A stretch of DNA of 64,000 bases from Zychaea mexicana (taxonomy: Eukaryota; Mucoromycota; Mucoromycetes; Mucorales; Lichtheimiaceae), in NCBI RefSeq assembly GCF_025766255.1, contig NW_026516674.1, positions 186,001 to 250,000 on the forward strand, written 5' to 3'. The position numbers and the translations under genes were made by a program. This document shows, one piece after another, positions 33,372-45,463 of the stretch. Every line of letters begins with the position of its first letter. Positions within the stretch are counted from its first letter, which is position 1. The notes below the pieces were generated by a model. That model saw only the letters and a program-made list of their open reading frames with translations. It searched no databases and was not told where the DNA came from.

Positions 33372-35484
33372 TTAAACTGGACTCTTTTCAGTACTGGCTA
33401 CTTTTGCGTCGCTCGGATAAGGCTCGTCCGCTTTATGCACAGCAGCATGGTTGACATCTCCGAAAGCTTCATCGATTTCTTCAAGCGATTTCTGGTTTGT
33501 TTCGACAAAGAAAAAGTAGACTAAATCCAATTTTGCGGATAAGTAAGAAGCCTATATATATTTTTGCGATTTCTGCTTACCGAGAACAAATGCAAGAACA
33601 CAGAAAGCCATGTAGAAGATATAAGTGGCCCACTCGATCTTGACCAAAAGCTCAGGTGTCCAGAGACCCACGGCAAAGTTGCAAAGCCAGTTAGAGGAGG
33701 CGGCCAGCGACATTCCTTTGGCGCGAGCACGCAGTGGGAAGATTTCGGCCGGATCTATTATGTTTGAAGATGATGGGCAAAGAGTTTAAGTTAGAAAAAC
33801 CAGAATTCTAGGTTACACTGAAAAAAAAAACTCAATCAGTAAGAAATTATATAGAGATGTACTTACACAACCATCCAACGCAAGCCCATGAGGTACCAAA
33901 AGTGAACACGTAAATCATAGTAAATACGATTACGAGAATCGCAGAGGTGAGGCCCAGATCATACTTGTTGAAGACAGCCATGAGAATAAGCCAGATCACC
34001 ATCAAGCAACTGCCACTCATGAACAATTTACGACGGCCTGCTCGATCCACCAAAAAGATGGCTACTACAGCGCCAGCAAAATACGCCAGGGCAGTGAAGC
34101 CTGCCATCAGGATCGGCATGCGGCCCTCGCCGAGTACACGCTCATACATTTTGGGTGCGTAGTACTAAGAAATGAGCCAAATTTCGTTTTAGTAAAAAAA
34201 GAAAAAAGAGGACAGAAAATTCAAATCCGGGTTCTTTGTATGACGTAGCGATAGTCTTACCGTGACAATGTTGATACCGGATAACTGGGCAAGCGCTTGT
34301 ACCATGATCGAAATGATTGAACGACGACGCATGGTGGTGAACATGTCCTTCCAACTAGCTTGGCCAAGGGCAGCTTCGTAGTTGACTGCATTGATAATCT
34401 CCTGGCATTCTTGCTGGACGTCCTTGTCATCCTCGGGCTTACCGTGCAATCGAGCTAATATATTGAGTGCTCGTTCATGGTCACCCTTCTTGACAAGGAA
34501 GCGCGGGGATTCAGGGAAGATGAAGCAGCCAACCGCAAGGATTACTGCAAAGACACACTGCAAGAGCAAGGGACCACGCCATGACCATTCGTTTGGGACA
34601 TAGGTGAAGCCGTAGTCGATAAAGCCTATTGTGGTATTGACATACATCAATAGCAACCGATCAACCATTAGACTTCTTGTTCTTCTGCATGAGATATGTC
34701 ATTGATAATACATGTTTCATCTTCTCCTTACCTGAGCAAGCATAACCAAACATGTTGATACTCATTCCGGCAACGGTGACCTTGCCTCTCTAAAAGAGAT
34801 TTATTCTGTCAGTACGATATGCGCCATCAGAGGTCACACTGCATGCATGCATGACCGTAATGTACTGCGCAACACCCTTGCATCTGCCTCTCTTTCCTCC
34901 CTCTCTCTGCTCCATATCTTGTGTAGCTCCCGCACCGCATCCGCACAGCCTATCATGTTTACAATCAGGAAGGGCCTATTTAAACTTACGTTGTGAGCAC
35001 GGCTTAACTCGGCCATATAGACCGGGACGACCGTACTTAAAAAGCCGATACCAAAACCTGCGATCAATCTACCAAACAAGATTTGAACCAGCGTGACGGA
35101 TACCGTTTGCAGGATGCCCCCGACAATGAACACCAGAGCACCAATCTCAATTGTCCATCGACGGCCGAGACGGTCCATCGACCATGGCGCACCGTAGGAT
35201 GTCAGCCAGGCACCAAGCAAAAAGATAGAAACGACGAAACCTTGCATTGTTTCAGTGGGATAATTGAACGTCTGAAGCCAGTCGTGGTTGACTAGAATGC
35301 CTGCCAGCACACCCTGGTCATCTAACATAAGTCAACAAGAGATCAGCTCACCTTTGTCGCAGTTGTCGCCTCCGATCTGACGTTGTCAAAACGAGAAAAT
35401 AGACTTACAGCCAAAAAGAAACTGTCCAACAGATGCAAAGCACGCTAAGCCGTACAACAGTACAGTCCCCTCAAAGAAAGCCAT
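33372..35484 (-). CDS. MFS sugar transporter (hexose/xylose type)
   Basis: Plasma-membrane sugar porter of the major facilitator superfamily. The ATG at 35484 starts MAFFEGTVLLYGLACFASVG, the first membrane helix. The codon GG-C-T|AT joins to DQGVLAGILV, the GYDxGVL motif of sugar porters. Other signatures are DRLGRRWTIEIG between helices 2 and 3, RLIAGFGIGFLSTVVPVYMA, FPESPRFLVKKG before the central loop, LSGINIVT in helix 7, and VDRAGRRKLFMSG. The C-terminal tail is soluble and ends KVASTEKSPV at the stop at 33372. About five to six introns. Twelve hydrophobic segments can be followed across the exons. Sugar specificity cannot be assigned by eye. It sits at the right edge of the accessory island. 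Confidence 0.92.
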
Positions 35485-36738
35485 TCTGTAGTAGAGAAGA
35501 GATAGGAAGAGAGTAGAAGAAAAGAACAGAAAAGAGAAGGGATCTCGTATGATCTGTCCTTCTTGTTCAACTTGGCTATTTAAAAGCCTTCTTCGTTTCT
35601 CACCGCCCACCATCACCACCACCACCCAGCGGACTTTCCTTCATCCTGGCTTGAACTGATTTGGAATTGCGGGGTAAAACCTGTGTACGCCTTTTTAGGC
35701 TCACAGCTTCCCCATTTGGTGCTTAACTTTTTTTTTCTTTTCCTGCGTGTACGCGCTAAGACGTTTGTAGCTTTCACAGGACGAGGACCGAAAAAAAGAG
35801 TTGGCAGCTTAGGAGATTCGCATGATCTTTGCCTTCTTCGCCGTGCTCCCTTATAAACCTCCGGCAGCGGCGATATATATGTTACTCACTTTCTTGATCT
35901 GCTCTGAACCACTGTGTGTGCGAGTCCTTGTACCACCCTGGAAGAATGCCCGACACTTTTGCGTCATTACAGCGTACAGAAAAGAAAACGAGTAAACCGG
36001 CTCCAGCTTTAAAGTTTTCCGTGGACACCATTCACTTCCAAGCGGGACTTCTCCAGCTGAAAAGTGAGGGGACGCTTCACCTCATTACAAGCTGGGAGAG
36101 AGAAATTTCCTTGTTCCGTTGTTCGGCATTGACAATAACAACCAAAACAATGACGATTCTACCGTAAGAAAGTTGCAATGGTGCAAATGGTTGTGCATAT
36201 GCACTCGTACCTATCTTTTGGAACAATTACAAATCAGACATCACCGTAGGAAAAAAGAACCTTGAAAACCCGAATTTACCCGATATGGCAACATCTTTCC
36301 TTTTCTTTCTCTATTTTCTGCTTCAAAGGGGGCTCATCGTCACCTTGCGGCGAACCGACAAGGAAGAATAGTTTTGTGCGCCTGAGATTTACCATTAACA
36401 CCAACAGGCAGCGTAACAATTGTGCTCAGCAGCTCAGGCTTATATATATGGTGAACTTATGGTGGTGTACTTTCAGCATTACGATGGAGACGCTACCAGG
36501 TTACTTGGCATTGGTGAAAATATATGAGGCTTAAAAGTCTAATGACAGTGATTGCACAGACGAAATGTGAAGCGTATAAAGAACTTATGTGGAGTGTTAA
36601 AAGTACGTCAAAGTGTCATTACTTTTGCTGGCCAGGTCGCAAACGAGACAACGAACTTCTTGGTGAACTGCGGTTTTGATGGCAATTTCCATTTTAGGCA
36701 AATATATGCATTTAAATCTTCTCTTTCTGACAAAATGC
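35485..36738. other. Gap between sugar transporter and Tc1-like relic
   Basis: The transporter promoter should lie near 35500-35900, where pyrimidine-rich and AT-rich tracts occur, with a TATATAT at about 35873. Short frames beyond 35916 show no domain. Nothing else supportable. Confidence 0.35.
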
Positions 36739-37180
36739 CTTTGAACAACATTACTAATAACGCCAATGCCTCTCGAGAACGACGTAAAAATTTGCTAGAA
36801 AGCGTCATTGGACTCTATAAAAGGGAAAATAACAAAGTCTCTCAGATTAGAAGGATACTGAAGGTGGTCTGACGAGTCACGATTCCGTGTGGAAGGAAAC
36901 GACAGACGTGCAAGAGTAATACGCCGTGATGGAGAACGCTTCTTTGACAGGCATATCCTTAAAACGCAAAAGTTTGGAAAAGGATCTGCAATGGTCTGGG
37001 GCTGCTTTTTGTCAGCAGGTTTGAGACTACTTGTCATGGTGGCAATATAGATCAAAACGCGTATGTCAACTGTCTGTCGCACCATTTCCTTCCATACCTA
37101 GGACAAGTCACTAGAGCCACAGGGCGCGAGTACATTTTCCAAGAAGATAGGACTAGTTGCCATACAGGTAGCTATGATAA
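36739..37180 (+). pseudogene. Tc1/mariner-type transposase relic
   Basis: Degenerate DNA-transposon fragment. A first frame from the ATG at 36736 carries a basic N-terminal part (RERRKNLLESVIGLYKRENN). In a second frame, 36866-37050 reads WSDESRFRVEGNDRRARVIR, with the WSDES/RF aspartate expected as the first D of DDE, then FGKGSAMVWGCFLSAG, the KxGxGSxMVWGCF block of Tc1 elements. A third frame from about 37052 resumes with NQNAYVNCL-like and LPYLGQVT, then IFQEDRTSCHT, corresponding to the QDNxxxH second-D block. Three frames plus stops show it is inactive. It is a different family from the 24528-26084 relic. Inverted repeat ends were not located. Confidence 0.75.
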
Positions 37181-38119
37181 AGTGTACAATCAATTATTTC
37201 GAGCACAGCTTCGCCTTGTTGATGCAGCTAGTAGCTCATCAGCAACAATCAATGTTATAGCGGGTCGCTGTTCATCATTAATTATTAATGATATGTAACC
37301 GTATTTTCTCAAAAGGGATTGACCCTCTTGGCTTGTTAACTATCAACAATGAATTCTTTCTATTATAACAAAGGGCTTTCGCTGTCTTTAATAATATAAT
37401 GCTTGCAATGGAACACATTAGAGTTTCTATCCAAGGAGGCCTATCTTCCCCGAGCCTGCCTCCAACAGCTAATATATCCCAACCCATACAATTTCATTTA
37501 CGAATCGATAAGTGAACCTATGTGTATCAATCACCTTTACTTGTTTTTATTCAAAACTAGGATATCAGGTATATACATGCATATAACAGCGATTAAAGAT
37601 ATCGAGCTGTATTAGTCATTGGACAACAACATGTAATGAAAAAGCCATAACAGCCTATCAACTTTTACGTCAACTTCTTTTATCAATGACATTATAGCGA
37701 GAAGATGTCAATCGTTCATGTTCCTGCGAAAGCCACATCACTGGTTCCTGCCATGAACATCTTTATTCTTTGGGAACCAATATACCGAGAATGCGCTTAA
37801 TAGTTCAAAGCTGGGTTGTGATGATGATGATGAGGGCATGATAATAACTGATCTGATGGAGAAACTAGTACATGGTACGAAATCAAAATTGCCGCTATTG
37901 GACACTTTTATCAAAAAAATTACACAAAGACAGAACTCTGCAGTTTTCAAAAGGAACTTGCGTTGCTATTCAGATGCCCGAAAACACCGTCAGCGGCGAT
38001 GCCAGCTATTTAGCCATGTTCACATTGATTTTCAAACTTCATAGAGCTCTACTGTATCGGGTCTTTTCACTAAATAATTTACTTTACATAGCCGATCACA
38101 TATATACTATTCGCAAGGT
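37181..38119. other. Gap between Tc1-like relic and ketopantoate reductase 3' end
   Basis: AT-rich, with several overlapping short frames of no recognisable kind. It may contain the distal end of the Tc1-like relic and the 3' UTR of the reductase. Nothing supportable. Confidence 0.35.
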
Positions 38120-39731
38120 CTATTGTACGTTTCGAAACCGTTCGGGCGAGTTCTTGATAGTTTTTTGGACAGCCATGAGGATATCATGCATCATTTCCAG
38201 ATTCGGGACCTTCAAGCCCTTGGCCTTTGCACGACGCAAAGGCGTGCCAAGGATTACACTAACTTCCATCGGTTGGCCCCGTTCCAAATCAAGAAGCCTA
38301 TCATTTTAATGTGTTAATACTAATATTTATGACTTGTCACCAACAATATCCCTTGTAAAACTTACATAGAAGGCTAATGAAGTTAATTATGATGATGTAT
38401 ATGTTGGTCAGTAACATGGTACTTTATAAAGGCGGCATTTTAACCACAAAAAAACAAAGTTACTGCTCCATACCTTGTAATCCATTGCAGTGGCACGAGT
38501 TCGTTCTAGCATGGTCTCCATTTGTTCTTCGGCATCATATTTATATCCCATAGCATTGGATGACTCGATTAGCTCGTTCATTAACTTCTTTACAGTGGTC
38601 ATTGCCTCTGGGCTTTTCATGATTTCGGTAGTGTTCATACGAGCGACGGTGCAAACAGGTGAGAATGCACCATTCCAGAACAATTTCTGCCAGCGAACTT
38701 GTTCAACATCGTCAACTCTGTTTACTGTACAACCACCTTTACGCAAAAGGTCTACAAATGCATCTATTTGGGTGTCGGAATTGACCGGCGACGGCTTGTA
38801 GTTGCCAGCGACCAACGTTTCGTCACCGACCATTTTGATATGACCTGGTGAAGTCTGCGATGTACCGATATATCTGCATGGTGATGATCATGTATTAGTA
38901 AAAATCTTGTCCAACACGCATATATATTTTCATTAATTCCTTTCTAATCTCTGGTAGAAATTATACTCGAGATAAACACATACGCAACGATAGATACGAT
39001 GGGATTGTCGGGGTAGCGTTCCACAATTGGCTCTTCGACACCCAAGCCATTCTGGATCAGAACAACAGTCGTCTTGCCCTTGGTCACGGCAGGGGCAATG
39101 ATATCCGCCACATCATAAACGTCGGGCAAAGCTTTCATGCATACCATTACATAATCAAAATTTTCCTGAGGAACGGACTTGACGACTATGAAACAACATT
39201 CCGCATGACATGAATGACTGCATACTAATGTATATGCTTGCAACGGAAAAGAAAAGAATAAGCACCAACCCTCGTTAGGAACGAACACCTCTCCACCAAA
39301 CTTTTTTGAGTCGATCTTTAAACCGTCACGAAGCACAGCATCGTAGTTGGAACGACAGACCGTGGTAACATGAGCATTCTTGGATAATCGCCAACTGTAA
39401 ATGGCACCAATGGCGCCAGTGCCGACTTTGTAATTTGATCAATTTAGCGAATGAGCGGATCACATTCTTACACAAGCATTAAGTCCAGCTACCCAACTAT
39501 ACCTGTGAGAACCCGAACAGGTGGTGCCATGGATTCTGTGCTGTAGTAACGGAAACGTGAGAGGAACAGAGGCTCGGTTCGCTTTTTGCCCTGGATACAG
39601 GAAGATCGTACTGCCGGTGATAGGCTCCGATGCATCACACCCGTCATCCGAGAGCTCGGATTCATGACAGGAACAACATTTCTGGCATTATTTGCCACGG
39701 AATGCAATCTTAGAGTCGACAAGCGCATCAT
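38120..39731 (-). CDS. PAN5: 2-dehydropantoate 2-reductase (ketopantoate reductase) with mitochondrial-type leader
   Basis: NADPH-dependent reduction of ketopantoate to pantoate in the pathway to pantothenate and coenzyme A. The ATG-ATG at 39731 opens about 65 residues rich in Arg, Ser and Asn with no Asp and only one Glu before FRYYSTESMAPP, typical of a cleaved mitochondrial presequence. The cofactor site is VGTGAIGAIYSWRLSKNA (GxGxxG), followed by DYVMVCMKALPDVYDVADII and TVVLIQNGLGVEEPIVERYP. The catalytic-domain motif is QVRWQKLFWNGAFSP, with the conserved Lys and Asn. The C-terminal exon is 38297-38120 (LDLERGQPMEVSVILGTPLR, ending FRNVQ). Between it and the exon ending at 38474 lies an 8-nt micro-exon (38366-38373) that restores the family motif KPSML. 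About six to seven introns. Assignment is firm; mitochondrial location is inferred. Confidence 0.92.
38366..38373 (-). other. 8-nt micro-exon of the ketopantoate reductase gene
   Basis: On the minus strand CCTTCTAT lies between an AG acceptor (ATTAG) and a consensus donor (GTAAGT). The flanking introns are 100 nt (38374-38473) and 68 nt (38298-38365), both GT-AG. Splicing it in gives MDYKPSMLLDLERGQPMEV, which matches the family's KPSMLQDxxxGRxxE motif. Skipping it puts a stop (GCT TCT TGA) directly after the junction. Confidence 0.85.
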
Positions 39732-40704
39732 GATCGATTTATCCAAACGATCCAACTTGTTGGTTACTCAAGAGGAACGTCGGATGAAAAGTCCGTTAAA
39801 AGGACTTTCTTTACGATTAAGTTCATTTTTCCCAGGGTGTGTTTCTGGCGATTCAGCAAGTGGAACCTAGAACAAACTCAGAAAGAAATTTTCGATATTG
39901 ACATTGCATTGATGAGTCACCCCCCGCAACAATCCAATGACAACAACTCCACTGTTTGTAATTCAGTATACATATTTCTAGGATGTCAGCATATAGATGC
40001 AATCCGAAAATAAAACTAGACTTTAAAATAGTTAGAAAAAGAAACGGATGTGATTCGATATTCTGTGTAGTGAATGGTATATGGGGAAATAGCAGTGCAC
40101 TGTATCAAACAAATACGATAAGCCATTCGCAAAATCTCCTTCTTGTCTGCTCGCATTGCAAATGCGCAGCTTTTCTAAAGTAGAAGGTTATGACCTAAGA
40201 GTATCAACGAGGATAGATACGGCGAATATTGATGTCTCCCGAAGGATTTCCAGCATGATAGATTTATCGTGCACAGCTGACAGGAACAGCAGCTGAACCT
40301 CGGGAAACAACCAACCAGAGAAGGACCCGCCAACTTCATTTCTGAGTATTGAAATTCCATACTTCGCCGTTTCATCGGATTAGTGATATCTTCAAACTTG
40401 AGCGTAATATCCTCCAACTTCTTCATGCTCTTAATATGTACGTCAAATCGTCTTCACGGCAAGTAATTATTTCCATTACATTACTATACCTTTTGATACC
40501 ACGGATAGCTATACTCTCTCTAAATGTGAATGTTTATGCAAACCATGTGAGAGACTCCAATATATATGATATATATTAAAATATGTGCAAATCATGGTTG
40601 GATTGGTAGAAAAGGAGGGGTATATCATTATGGGGGACTACAACAAACAAACGTATAGAAATTTTACACTTAAAGACATAATACAAATGTTTGCTCATAT
40701 AGTA
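39732..40704. other. Gap between ketopantoate reductase and RhoGEF 3' end
   Basis: Holds the promoter of the reductase and the 3' UTR of the RhoGEF. No recognisable frame; a long plus-strand frame reaching 40959 is antisense to RhoGEF coding exons. Confidence 0.4.
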
Positions 40705-43700
40705 TCATCGGCTGATTTTGGACGATGTTCTACTATTTCGATGAGGAGTAATTCGATCAAGTCGGAAGATATACTGATAACACTCGTTTGTTGTATCCGT
40801 CATCATACCAAAGACCATCGGGATATCCGTTCGATAAACATAATGGTGGCTCAAGCATTTGATATTGTTCCCGCGAATAACTTGCTCGCGCTCACCCTGT
40901 ATAAATCGACATATAGATTTAGTTACCCATCTTCATTTTTTGTGGAAGAAAAGTTGTGATGTCAGCATACCGTAAAAATATTTCTTATTTCAATAAAGGA
41001 TGGTTCGAATGCCATTATATAAGGGTAGCTGAACGCGAATCCTTCTGGTGATCCTTCCCATTCGATCAGAAATTCGGGTCGCACGCGATTTCCTTGGCCG
41101 TCGATATAGAATGCGAATTCTAAACACGATGCCTCGCATATTAACACACAGTACATCTTCTTGGCATCTATCGTGGTATTAGAAACATTACCGTCATAGC
41201 ACACAATATGTTGGGCTTCAGGAGTACGAAACATGGAGATTCGCTTCCTTGTAGGAATCAAATGATCTCGCTCGCGAACTGTAATGAACCTAAGCATAGG
41301 ATCTTCATGATTGAGAAGAGCTATAACAAAACCATGTATACATAACAAGAGTTTAATAATATGCAGACAGGTACACATAAAGCATTTAAAGTACTCACGT
41401 CGAAACATTTTGTTTGAATCGCGCATATCCAGGATGATCACACCGCGAGAAGTTGTCACCAGCATCAAAGATTTGGATAGTTCAATCTCCCAGACTTCAC
41501 TTGGTACACCGTAGACCGAGAACTGCTTTAATGGCACATCGAGTGGCGATGGCATCTTTCCTGGTGCATCTGCCCTTCTGTTAAGATGCTTTTTGTGATA
41601 TTCCTCGGGTCGTTGTGCTTCAAATACCGTAATGGTGGTCTGAAGTGTCGATACACGCGGAACACATACGAGATGTCGTTTCAAACATAGTCCGACATGG
41701 AAAAATGGCACATGTGTTCTGATTTTGTTGGATCGTGGACGGTCTTTTGGACTGCCGTTCACTACAGACAAAGCGTACTCATAAAGCGTTCGATCGGATA
41801 AAGCCAAAAGCTTTTGGGCTGACGGCAGCACAGCAACTTGTGTAACTCGTTCGATTGACAATACTTTTCGAGGTATACTGGATCGCTCCGTGTGGCCAAC
41901 GTATACGCCATCTTCAGCTGCAAGCACATATTGCCTTCCATCATCTGGTGACAACATTTTGTGTTACTAAGTGCTATTTTTGTAGGCCATAGCCACGAAG
42001 AAATAGAAAAACTTACTAAAGGTAACCATGTGATTGATTTTTGTCAGAACAAAAAAGTGGTGTTCCTTAACGGCTGGGATTGGAGCAAATAATGCTCGAC
42101 GCATGCTATTCAGAAGCTGGACATCACGTATTTTGTCGAACCAAGGTTTTCGTGCAGGTACAGAGGATGAGTAGAGCGTCAGGCTACCAGCGCCTTTTCG
42201 TCCCAAGTGTGTGAAAGTGATGGGGAACTGCGACCTTGAGCTGATCAATCCGCCGCCGCCGCCACCGCCACCGCCAGCTGTTCCACCACCGTTTATTGCA
42301 GCCGCCACACCTCCAGTGCCACTGTCTGTGGATCCGCGCATGGCCAAATGCGGGCCCATAGTTGCTGCGTTTCCGCTTGGTATGTAGTAATGAGGTAAAA
42401 CAGCATTGGATCGTCGTCCTTTCCCTGGTTCTGAAATGGAAACTGATAACAGCTCGATAGGAATTGGCTACGACACACATGATATTAAAGTTGGAAAAAG
42501 AAACATTCTGCTCAGCCCGGGATATTTCACTTGAATAGATCACAAAAACATTAATCACGAGAGTGCAACCACCACTTTGTCTTACAGGTCGTTGAATTGT
42601 ATAATGTTGTACAGCATTTTCAATCTTGACTCTGGCGATCGCTAAATAGTGATCAAACAAAAGCACTTGGAACTCGGTAGACTCTAAACTATGTGACTTG
42701 CGTAACTTGTCTTCCTTGATGATTTGTCGTTCTTCGTCATTCAGTTTCAAGTCCTATATTGGTAAATCGAGCACAGAGAATGAATAGTTTAGCAGTTTCC
42801 TTGGTTTATGGAGGTGTGCCAACTTACAATAACATCTGCTGGATTCTTGAAGCGAAGATGCGCATTAATTCGATACAAATCAAAGCAGTTCTTGGCTCTA
42901 CCAGTTGTAGAATTCATCCGCGTCAATATACTTTTGATCGCTTCTATGACTTTGGGGATCGTTTCATAGTCCGGGTTATCCGAAGGTGTATGCTTCAGAA
43001 TTCCCTCAAGTAGCAAGTTGTAACGACCCACTCGTGTGGTTGGCTGAGACAAGTAGCCATTTAATGGCAATTTCCGCGATACTGGGTGTTCTTCTGTTTT
43101 CTATTCGGTAGTTCATTGTTATTATTTTCAAGGGAAACACAAAAGGTTTAATGTTACTCAAAGGAAATTATATTGCTTACTGTGGCAAATTCAGCGTACG
43201 CACGGTTAATCGCTCGTTCTTGTTCTAGGACATATTTGGCATTGTACTGACTGGCACCATACTCAATAAAAGGATCGAACCTATCAACGAAATCGAGCAT
43301 TACGTCTCCAATGGTCGATACAATAGAGCTTTCATTCTGTCTGCTTTGAAAGGCACTAAGCATCTGGACGTGTACGTCGTATATTTCCATGATATTAGCA
43401 AACGCATCTTGAATGAAGTTTTCGCGGTTTTTTGAATCGGGAATGATATCTTCGGAAATTCTGATCGGTTCAATCCACATCTGTTCTAAGTTGATATAGA
43501 TAATCCCTTCTTCATTTAGAACGCAAAACTACAAGGCGAATAAGCGTGCGAACTCAATAAGAGAAATCAAATAAACATGCCTCGTTCACATATTCAATGG
43601 TTTTGATAAAGTTTTCTTCGGTAAATATGAGCTCGAAGATTGCTTCTTGTCGTTTACATTCGGATTTTGAGACAGAATCGCTGACTTCCCTAGAAACGAC

Positions 43701-44964
43701 ATTGACCCATAGTTCGCTAGGTCGCTGATACTGCAGTGTGTTGATTGATAGCGATGATCTCTCCAGTGTTGAGTCGACGCTTTGTTGTCGGCGCTAGTAC
43801 ATAAACATGCAGCAGCGTGCAACAACACCAGGTTAGCTCTTGCTTCTTTTCAAATCTATCTTAATAAAAACAGAAGGCAAGAAAAAAGAGACAGCACTTA
43901 CACGCTCGGCGATCCGTTTGGGGCAATAGTAACTATAACAGGGCCGATCGTCGTATATACAAGTGGGCGAATAGCAAAATGTCACTTCGGTAAACACACC
44001 GTTGGGAAAATCATCTGCAGCACCAGATGCAGCTGCAGCAACAGAATCAGATGGATGGGCCAGACGAAAATCGTAGAAGGCTGCTGCTGCTCTTGCTGCT
44101 GTCGATGCCACTGCTGCTGTCGATGCCACTGCTGCTGTCGCAGCAGAGTCACCGATAAAACTACTCCGAGTGCTACTACTAGTACTACTGCTACGGTTAC
44201 TGTGGCTACTGCCGCTACTGCTCATCGTCATGGTTCCTGGTGAGCCTGTGTCCTGGCTCGTTGACACCAACACTCGGTCGTCGAATTGGTATATCTCAAA
44301 CGACGAATCAACAAGTTGTCGTTCATAGCTGACGTCGTGAAATAATCGCTGAGCCCCCAAGGCTCGCCCAACACGCACTGCCAGGCTACGGTCTTTCGTA
44401 GCGATTATGGCTAGCAGTTTATCCTAGTGGATTTAGTGCGATTCATCGTTATTGAAACATAATACACAAATTGGCATGTTCCTGGATATGAGATTTTACC
44501 ACTGCTTCATGCCCATCGAAAGCATTTTTGTACTCGATGCCATCCTTGAGACGATCGTTGAGCACGATGCGTTGTCGTAACTCATTGGCCACGTGAGACA
44601 GTAAAGCAGCGTAGGCTCCAATGGAAAGGTTTTTATTTGACTGTCGAGAAGTATTGATGGTAGGTCGGGTTAAGGCTGTTGTTGTTGTTGTTAAACTCGA
44701 CGAGCCATAGTCTGTCATTATTCAAAATCATTATTGATGTGGTTCACTCAGTCGTCAAAGGAAGCCTCTCATATTGATATTTATTTATTTACGTGAGCGC
44801 CAGGACAGGTGTCGTAACGGCCTATTGGGGTTAATCCATGGTGGCGGGGGCTCAGGCTCGCTTCTACAATCGTCAACTGAAGGGACTACAGAATCAAAGC
44901 ATGCTGACTGTCCATGAGGTGGAGGGGATGGCGGTGCCGCTAAGTGACGAGGTCGAAAACTCAT
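40705..44964 (-). CDS. ROM2: Rho1 guanine nucleotide exchange factor (DEP-DH-PH-CNH; Rom2/Rgf1-like)
   Basis: Activates Rho1 for cell-wall synthesis and actin polarity at the membrane. The start ATG is at 44964 (MSFRPRHLAAPPSPPP), with a Pro-rich leader. The first intron splits a codon and joins to YGSSSLTTTT. The DEP domain spans two exons (AALLSHVANELRQRIVL, then TKDRSLAVRVGRALGAQRLF). The DH domain runs through RQEAIFELIFTEENFIKTIE, MWIEPIRISEDIIP, VGRYNLLLEGILKHTP and TIPKVIEAIKSIL. The PH domain contains VLLFDHYLAIARVK and a poly-Gly loop (about 42250-42300), then FTHLGRKGAGSLTLYSS. The CNH propeller includes ICEASCLEFAFYIDGQGN. The last exon begins GEREQVIRGNNIKCLSHH and reaches a TGA at 40705; it is easy to miss because the previous exon stays open to 40962. 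Confidence 0.93.
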
Positions 44965-45463
44965 AGGGAGCCAACGTTGTTTGTGCACAAAGTTTTGAAA
45001 GGTAAAAGTGAAGAACGCAAAAGAAGAAGAGAAAAGAGAGGGAAAGGGTGAAAGAGAAGATATCCTGTTTGCATGTATCTGAGCCTCGCGCGAGAACACA
45101 CGCAGACACCACACATACACAGAGAGTGTATTATGTTGCCACCCCCTTCTACTTTGTCATGTGCCACCTCTATCAGCTTGAACTGGTGGAGGGACAACTA
45201 GTAGTCAAATTGGGCGGGAGAGGGGGGGGAGTATAGCAGTATATACATTTTAGGATCCAACCAAGGCGCAGCAGCAAATAGCACGCTTATTACCACCATT
45301 ATTTGATTGCCAATGAATAGACCGCATAAAGCAGACAAGACAAGAATGACAGACACAGATTGTTAAAGAGGTCAAGGAGCGGCACAGCCCATCATCTTTG
45401 TTTAATCGAAACAAAAAAGCAGAAAAACAGCCAAATCCATATGTACTAGTAGTTGCACTTTTC
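44965..45463. promoter_or_regulatory. Gap between RhoGEF start and eL19 end
   Basis: Carries the RhoGEF promoter. Purine-rich runs (GAAGAGAAAAGAGAG, about 45026-45045) and a GGGCGGGAGAGGGGGG run (about 45213-45228) stand out. No gene seen. Confidence 0.4.

Noticed and set aside
40585..40959. 124-codon plus-strand frame
   Set aside because: Lies antisense to the final RhoGEF exon (GEREQVIRGNNIKC...), which matches the CNH domain C-terminus and explains the openness.
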